From contig NZ_CAJLNI010000066.1 of assembly GCF_905207935.1 (NCBI RefSeq), positions 1 to 10,404 of the forward strand: a stretch of DNA of 10,404 nucleotides. The letters are read 5' to 3'. The position numbers and the translations under genes are program-made. The notes beneath the pieces were generated by a model. It had not been told where the DNA came from. It worked only from the letters and a program-made list of their open reading frames with translations, and did not search any database. This document shows, one piece after another, positions 6,613 to 10,404 of this stretch. Position 1 is the first letter of the stretch. Each line of letters starts with the position of its first letter. The DNA is from an uncultured Haemophilus sp. (GTDB lineage Bacteria; Pseudomonadota; Gammaproteobacteria; Enterobacterales; Pasteurellaceae).

Positions 6613-6635
6613 TTGGGGCAGTTATTCTGCCCCAA
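6613..6635 (-). terminator. Intrinsic terminator candidate after yidE
   Basis: A perfect 9-bp stem, TTGGGGCAG/CTGCCCCAA, has a 5-base loop (6622-6626). On the minus strand it begins 14 bases after the yidE stop codon and is followed by TATTTATG, a moderate U-rich tail. Its GC-rich core and position suit a Rho-independent terminator separating yidE from the rsfS cluster. Confidence 0.7.
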
Positions 6636-6648
6636 GTTTGAGAGGGTA

Positions 6649-8301
6649 TTAAACCCATAAAAGAATGGCTAATAATTGCGGTGAAATGATCCGTAAGAAC
6701 ATTGTAAGTGGATAGACTGTCGCATAGGAGAGTGCAGCAGCACCACTTCCTTCTTTCAGTTCATTGGCGAAAGCAAGCGCAGGAGGATCCGTCATCGAAC
6801 CAGCTAACAGACCACAAAGTGAAAGGTAGTTTAATTTAGCATATAAACGCGCAATAACACCGACAGTGATTAATGGAATAAGCGTGATGAAAATACCATA
6901 TCCCATCCATTCAAGACCAGAACCATGAGTGAGTGTGTCCACAAAGCTACCGCCAGATTTTAAACCGACTACAGCGAGGAAGAGCACAATACCAATTTCG
7001 CGTAAAGCTAAGTTAGCACTTGGCGGCATAAACCAATAGAGTTTACCGATAGAGCCAATTCGAGCTAGGATTAACGCGACAACTAATGGTCCACCAGCAA
7101 GACCTAATTTTAATGCCACAGGGAAACCTGGAATATAGAAAGGAATGGAGCCGAGTAATACCCCTAACCCAATCCCAATAAATACTGGCAACATTTGTAC
7201 TTGTAGCAGTTTCTGTTTGGCGTTTCCAATAACTGAAATGGCTTGATTGAGAATGTCGGTTTTGCCAACCATATGCAATACGTCACCAAATTGAAGTGTT
7301 GTATGTGCAGTTGGTACCAGTTCCACACCCGCACGATTTAAACGTGAAATCACTACACCGTATTTTTGATGAATGCCAAGATGACGAATTTGTTTTCCGA
7401 GTACTTTTTCATTGGTGACGACCACGCGCTCAGAACGAATTTCGCCACTCAAGCTTGCTACCGGGATATCAACTTCTTCCCCAATGATAAGGTGCATTTT
7501 TTTCAAGCCTTCAGGATTGCCGACCAAATGTAAAATATCCCCAAGTTGAACATCGGTATCCGCTTTTGGCACAATAACAAGCTCACCCCGTTTCAAGCGA
7601 GAGCAGACGACATCTTCATCATCAAAACCTGGGATTTCAATTAAATGGATACCATTGAGATTAGTATTGGTGACTTTCAGAGACATGCTTTTGAGTGCTT
7701 CTTTGTCATGACCACTTTCTTTTTCAAAATTTGCTGCTTCCTCATCTACTTTAATTTTAAAGAAAAGACGAATAAGCCACATAGAAAGTAAAATGCCACA
7801 AATTCCAAAAGGATAAGCCATTGCATAGGCCATCCCCATGTTAGATGTCGTTTGCGACATGCCTAATTCAGAAAGAATTTGCTGACCCGCACCGAGAGAT
7901 GGGGTATTGGTGACCGCACCGGAGTAAATACCAAGCGCGACATCAAGAGGAATATCCGCAAGCTTATAAATGAGAATTGTCACTACTGCACCAAGCGCAA
8001 CGATTAAAATGCCTAACCCATTTAAGGTTAAGCCTGATTTTCGTAAGGAAGCAAAAAAGCCCGGTCCTACTTGAATACCAATTGTATAAACAAACAGAAT
8101 TAAGCCGAACTCTTGCACGAAATGTAATGTATGGCTATCTAATTTAATGCCATATTGGGTGGTAAAATGGGCAACTAAAATCCCACCAAATAGCACGCCC
8201 CCAATACCCAGGCCTACACCTTTAATTTTAAAATGCCCGATCCATAGGCCAATCACGGCGACGAGGGCAAGCAAACTAATGGTAATCGCAGTTTCACTCA
8301 T
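6649..8301 (-). CDS. yidE: YidE-type AAE-family membrane transporter with two RCK_C domains
   Basis: This 550-residue inner-membrane protein belongs to the aspartate:alanine exchanger family (AAE, TC 2.A.81), YidE branch. The YidE substrate has not been established to my knowledge. Five or so membrane segments (about 6-180) are followed by two cytoplasmic RCK_C (TrkA-C) domains (about 205-273 and 288-358), then five or six more segments (about 370-549). The two membrane halves are an internal duplication: FGLILFVYTIGIQVGPGF (65-82) mirrors IGIVLFLAVVGLKSGGSF (436-453), and GAVTNTPSLGAG (128-139) mirrors GSMTDPPALAFA (501-512). The paired TNTPSLG/TDPPALA loops probably line the transport path. 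RCK_C domains usually bind small ligands and may gate the protein. A GAGGT Shine-Dalgarno sits 5 bases before the ATG. It is a single-gene unit with its own promoter and terminator and a CRP-like site upstream. Confidence 0.93.
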   Translation of the reverse strand: MSETAITISLLALVAVIGLWIGHFKIKGVGLGIGGVLFGGILVAHFTTQYGIKLDSHTLHFVQEFGLILFVYTIGIQVGPGFFASLRKSGLTLNGLGILIVALGAVVTILIYKLADIPLDVALGIYSGAVTNTPSLGAGQQILSELGMSQTTSNMGMAYAMAYPFGICGILLSMWLIRLFFKIKVDEEAANFEKESGHDKEALKSMSLKVTNTNLNGIHLIEIPGFDDEDVVCSRLKRGELVIVPKADTDVQLGDILHLVGNPEGLKKMHLIIGEEVDIPVASLSGEIRSERVVVTNEKVLGKQIRHLGIHQKYGVVISRLNRAGVELVPTAHTTLQFGDVLHMVGKTDILNQAISVIGNAKQKLLQVQMLPVFIGIGLGVLLGSIPFYIPGFPVALKLGLAGGPLVVALILARIGSIGKLYWFMPPSANLALREIGIVLFLAVVGLKSGGSFVDTLTHGSGLEWMGYGIFITLIPLITVGVIARLYAKLNYLSLCGLLAGSMTDPPALAFANELKEGSGAAALSYATVYPLTMFLRIISPQLLAILLWV

Positions 8302-8338
8302 ACCGACCTCTAATTTATTAAAAATTTAACTATTTTGG

Positions 8339-8347
8339 ATTATATCA
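8339..8347 (-). promoter_or_regulatory. Extended -10 promoter of yidE
   Basis: On the minus strand TGATATAAT is a perfect extended -10 element (TG-N-TATAAT). It predicts a start near 8332 and a leader of about 31 bases. The expected -35 position (AAGCGG at 17-bp spacing) does not resemble TTGACA. That is typical of activator-dependent or extended -10 promoters. Confidence 0.6.
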
Positions 8348-8381
8348 ATTAGATTTCTTACCCGCTTGTGACAAAGTCAAA

Positions 8382-8403
8382 AAATGTTATCTCCATCACA
8401 TTT
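8382..8403. promoter_or_regulatory. CRP (cAMP receptor protein) binding-site candidate
   Basis: The core TGTTA-TCTCCA-TCACA sits within flanking AAA...TTT. Nineteen of 22 positions match the symmetrical CRP consensus (TGTGA-N6-TCACA with A/T flanks). The right half is perfect, and the left half has T in place of the second G. The centre lies about 60.5 bp upstream of the predicted yidE start, almost exactly the class I spacing of -61.5. Relative to the plus-strand promoter candidate the centre is near -49.5, a less usual position. Confidence 0.65.
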
Positions 8404-8407
8404 TTTC

Positions 8408-8435
8408 TTGCTTAAAAATAAACACCGCCTAAAAT
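8408..8435 (+). promoter_or_regulatory. Sigma70-like promoter candidate for the ABC transporter gene
   Basis: TTGCTT (8408-8413), a 16-bp spacer and TAAAAT (8430-8435) place the start near 8442, giving a leader of about 25 bases. The -35 matches the consensus at 3 of 6 positions and the -10 at 5 of 6. The DNA upstream is A/T-rich and holds the CRP-like site. Confidence 0.45.
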
Positions 8436-8436
8436 G

Positions 8437-8445
8437 ACCGCACTT
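8437..8445 (-). repeat. USS in the leader of the ABC transporter gene
   Basis: A perfect minus-strand USS core (ACCGCACTT on plus) is followed on its own strand by CATTTTAG and a second T-rich block. It falls between the -10 candidate and the Shine-Dalgarno of the ABC gene, so it would cover the predicted transcription start. Confidence 0.93.
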
Positions 8446-8466
8446 TTTTGATTTTATAGGTTGATT

Positions 8467-10257
8467 ATGGATTACGCTCAAGAGGCCATTAATTCGCTTT
8501 TATGGATAGTAAAAACACTAGCGATGACGGCTGTCGTGTTTAGCTTTGGTATTTTCTTATTAGTCCGTTTTACCCACTGGGGTAAACAATTTTGGCAATT
8601 TGCGGGTGGGTATCTTTCACCACGTCGAAGTATTAAACCTTTGCTATTTTTCTTATTAATTGTAGCGATGACATTAGTCAGTGTGCGTATTAGCTTGGTC
8701 CATTCTGAGTGGTATAACAATATGTACACATCCTTGCAGGAATTTAATGAACCTGTGTTTTGGGATCAAATGGTGCTGTTTTGTGTGATTGCGACAAGCT
8801 CAGTGATTGCTGCATTGCTAAGTTATTATTTAGAGCAACGTTTTTCTATTGATTGGATCGAATGGTTGAATGGTCAGCTAGTGGATAAATGGATGAATAA
8901 TCGCGCGTACTATAAAACGCAGTATGTTTCCGCTAACTTAGATAACCCCGATCAACGTATTCAACAAGATGTGCAATCCTATGTGCGAACCACGCTCTCT
9001 TTAAGTACTGGGGTGATAGATGCCGTCACCTCCATGATTTCTTATACGATCTTATTGTGGGGATTAGCGGGACCAATGATGGTATTTGGTACTGAAATTC
9101 CACGCATGATGGTGTTCTTAGTATTTGCTTATGTGATTATCACTACCGCGATTGCATTCCGTTTAGGGCGTCCGTTAATTATGTTGAATTTTGTAAACGA
9201 ACGCTTAAACGCTAACTATCGTTATTCTTTAATTCGTATCAAAGAATATGCGGAGAGTGTGGCATTTTATGCGGGTGAGAAAGTTGAGAGCAGCCAACTT
9301 TATAAACAATTCGGCTCGGTGATCAATAACATGTGGGATATTGTTTATCGAACTTTAAAATTCTCTGGTTTTAACTTAGTGGTCAGCCAAGTTTCCGTTG
9401 TGTTCCCTCTGCTCATTCAAGTGGGACGTTATTTCGAGAAACAAATCAAATTGGGCGATTTAATGCAAACGCTACAAGTATTTGGTAAGTTGCATTCAAA
9501 TCTTTCGTTCTTCCGTAATTCTTACGATGGTTTTGCCGGATACAAAGCTACATTAGATCGTTTAACGGGCTTTAGTTATGCGATTGATATGGCAAATCGT
9601 CAATCTACTTCTCATTTACACGAACATGAAACTGACGTGATCTTTAAGAATTTAAGCATCAGTAATCCATTTGGAAAAACCTTAATTGAGAATTTAAATT
9701 TGACGTTGCTACAAGGTTCAACTCTATTAATTCAAGGTAACTCAGGCGTGGGTAAAACTACGTTGTTGAGAACAGTGGCAGGGCTTTGGGCTTATTCTGA
9801 AGGGGATGTGTATTGTCCTACCCATCAGCTTTTCTTATCGCAAAAACCTTATTTACCACAAGGCAGCTTATTGACTGCGCTGGCTTATCCGAATGAAGAA
9901 AAGGCCTTTAATCGTGATGAGATGATTGAGGTATTAAAACAAGTGTCTTTAGGGCATTTAGAAGATCGTTTAGAACAAGAGCAAGATTGGACACGTATCC
10001 TTTCTCTTGGTGAACAACAACGTTTAGCTTTTGCTCGTTTGCTATTACACAAACCGAAAGTCGCATTCCTGGATGAAGCCACGGCGAGTATGGATGAAGG
10101 TTTAGAAGATTCGATGTATCGTCTGTTAAAAGAACGCTTACCTCATACAACGGTTATTAGCGTAGGGCATCGTTCAACCTTACAAGCTTTCCATCAGCAA
10201 CAATTGATGATTTTAGGTCACGGTAAGTGGCAATTCACTGATCGAAATCAGGTATAA
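8467..10257 (+). CDS. SbmA/BacA-YddA-type ABC transporter, fused membrane and ATPase domains
   Basis: This is a 596-residue half-transporter, expected to work as a homodimer in the inner membrane. Residues 1-345 form the ABC_membrane_2/SbmA-BacA-like region, with hydrophobic segments near 16-34, 58-73, 102-119, 182-198, 207-226 and 299-312, and the ESVAFYAGEKVE motif (253-264) shared with ABCD-type proteins. The ATPase domain is complete: Walker A GNSGVGKTT (424-432), Q-loop Q459, signature LSLGEQQR (512-519), Walker B VAFLDEA (532-538) with E537, and H568 in the switch loop. The signature departs from LSGGQ as is usual in this branch. Relatives import antimicrobial peptides (SbmA/BacA, without an ATPase domain) or cobalamin and hydrophilic compounds (mycobacterial Rv1819c); E. 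coli YddA is uncharacterised. The ATG at 8467 has AGG six bases upstream; an in-frame TTG at 8461 lies too close to that AGG. The substrate cannot be inferred. Confidence 0.92.
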   Translation: MDYAQEAINSLLWIVKTLAMTAVVFSFGIFLLVRFTHWGKQFWQFAGGYLSPRRSIKPLLFFLLIVAMTLVSVRISLVHSEWYNNMYTSLQEFNEPVFWDQMVLFCVIATSSVIAALLSYYLEQRFSIDWIEWLNGQLVDKWMNNRAYYKTQYVSANLDNPDQRIQQDVQSYVRTTLSLSTGVIDAVTSMISYTILLWGLAGPMMVFGTEIPRMMVFLVFAYVIITTAIAFRLGRPLIMLNFVNERLNANYRYSLIRIKEYAESVAFYAGEKVESSQLYKQFGSVINNMWDIVYRTLKFSGFNLVVSQVSVVFPLLIQVGRYFEKQIKLGDLMQTLQVFGKLHSNLSFFRNSYDGFAGYKATLDRLTGFSYAIDMANRQSTSHLHEHETDVIFKNLSISNPFGKTLIENLNLTLLQGSTLLIQGNSGVGKTTLLRTVAGLWAYSEGDVYCPTHQLFLSQKPYLPQGSLLTALAYPNEEKAFNRDEMIEVLKQVSLGHLEDRLEQEQDWTRILSLGEQQRLAFARLLLHKPKVAFLDEATASMDEGLEDSMYRLLKERLPHTTVISVGHRSTLQAFHQQQLMILGHGKWQFTDRNQV

Positions 10258-10273
10258 AATACCACTAAAATTG

Positions 10274-10282
10274 ACCGCACTT
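10274..10282 (-). repeat. USS downstream of the ABC transporter gene
   Basis: A perfect minus-strand USS core (ACCGCACTT on plus) is followed on its own strand by CAATTTTAG and a further T-rich run. It begins 17 bases after the ABC gene stop codon. Its CACTT end forms the base of the hairpin at 10278-10312. Confidence 0.93.
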
Positions 10283-10312
10283 ACCTTGTTAGAAAAAATA
10301 GCGAGGTAAGTG
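10278..10312 (+). terminator. USS-containing 11-bp hairpin downstream of the ABC gene
   Basis: CACTTACCTTG (10278-10288) pairs with CGAGGTAAGTG (10302-10312), giving 11 pairs including one G-U, around a 13-base A-rich loop. The left arm begins inside the USS and the right arm ends in AAGTG, a partial inverted USS. Inverted USS pairs are known to act as terminators in Haemophilus. Here TAGAGGATTAAGG follows with no U-tract, so termination would be inefficient, or the hairpin may instead protect a 3' end. Confidence 0.4.
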
Positions 10313-10325
10313 TAGAGGATTAAGG

Positions 10326-10357
10326 CAAAAAATCCTGTTATCAAGCTCGATTTTTTG
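10326..10357. terminator. Bidirectional A/T-rich terminator candidate
   Basis: CAAAAAATC (10326-10334) is the exact inverse complement of GATTTTTTG (10349-10357), with a 14-base loop. The arms give an A-tract then a T-tract in both directions, as in bidirectional intrinsic terminators. The stem is 9 bp with only three G-C pairs and a large loop, so its strength is doubtful. The remaining bases (10358-10404) show no gene start; they contain a T7 run and the small stem CTCA-GAAA-TGAG before a terminal T-run. Confidence 0.4.
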
Positions 10358-10404
10358 GTACATTTAGCACAATTTTTTTCTATGCTCAGAAATGAGTAAT
10401 TTTT

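Noticed and set aside
7913..7921. USS-like ACCGCACCG inside yidE
   Set aside because: It matches only 7 of 9 core bases and lacks the AT-rich extension.
8361..8369. ACAAGCGGG on the minus strand, close to the Actinobacillus-type uptake sequence
   Set aside because: It is one base off the ACAAGCGGT core and stands alone, while six perfect Hin-type copies are present.
8366..8380. TTGTGACAAAGTCAA as an FNR or second CRP site
   Set aside because: The arms do not fit TTGAT-N4-ATCAA, and the second CRP half-site is missing at the 6-base spacing.
8461..8466. TTG at 8461 as the ABC gene start
   Set aside because: The only AGG motif directly abuts this TTG, leaving no spacing. The ATG at 8467 has a 6-base spacing.
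9885..10150. Two short minus-strand frames opposite the ABC ATPase domain
   Set aside because: Both overlap the Walker B and signature coding region in antisense, and neither has a promoter or family resemblance.
10383..10404. Stem with GAAA loop followed by a T-run at the window end, as a terminator
   Set aside because: The stem is six weak pairs including a G-U, and the T-run is cut by the window edge, so it cannot be judged.

Overview
The window looks like chromosomal DNA from the Haemophilus/Aggregatibacter branch of the Pasteurellaceae. Every large protein reads as an intact member of a known gammaproteobacterial family. The DNA is AT-rich. It carries six perfect copies of the 9-bp Hin-type DNA uptake signal sequence (USS, AAGTGCGGT), against less than 0.1 expected by chance. 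The Actinobacillus-type variant (ACAAGCGGT) is absent. I recall the same gene order in H. influenzae Rd (about HI0027 to HI0036), but some residues differ from what I remember of Rd, so I do not assign a species.

Positions 1-6496 (minus strand) hold one compact cluster. In transcription order it is rsfS, rlmH, mrdA (PBP2), rodA, rlpA, dacA (PBP5), ybeD and the first 22 codons of lipB. Most junctions are tight: a 1-base overlap for mrdA/rodA, a 1-base gap for ybeD/lipB, and 15 to 39 bases elsewhere. The widest gap is 108 bases between dacA and ybeD and contains a 14-bp hairpin. The cluster combines ribosome silencing and 23S rRNA methylation (RsfS, RlmH) with the elongasome synthase pair (PBP2-RodA), a septal glycan transglycosylase (RlpA), a D,D-carboxypeptidase (DacA) and the start of lipoate synthesis (YbeD, LipB).

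Positions 6497-6648 hold a candidate promoter for that cluster and a hairpin terminator for the next gene. Positions 6649-8301 (minus strand) encode a YidE-type AAE-family membrane transporter with two central RCK_C domains. Positions 8467-10257 (plus strand) encode an SbmA/BacA-YddA-type ABC protein with fused membrane and ATPase parts. The two genes are divergent. Their 165-bp spacer holds an extended -10 promoter for the transporter, a strong CRP-like site about 61 bp upstream of its predicted start, a sigma70-like promoter for the ABC gene, and a USS in that gene's leader. Positions 10258-10404 are noncoding, with a USS-containing hairpin and an A/T-rich terminator-like hairpin.

I see no insertion sequence, phage, CRISPR array, tRNA, rRNA or pseudogene, and no gene-free stretch over 300 bases. 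I found no undescribed multi-gene system. The least understood parts are the two transporters of unknown substrate, the CRP-like promoter arrangement between them, the cysteine-free RlpA with an A10 tract in its linker, and the dacA-ybeD hairpin.
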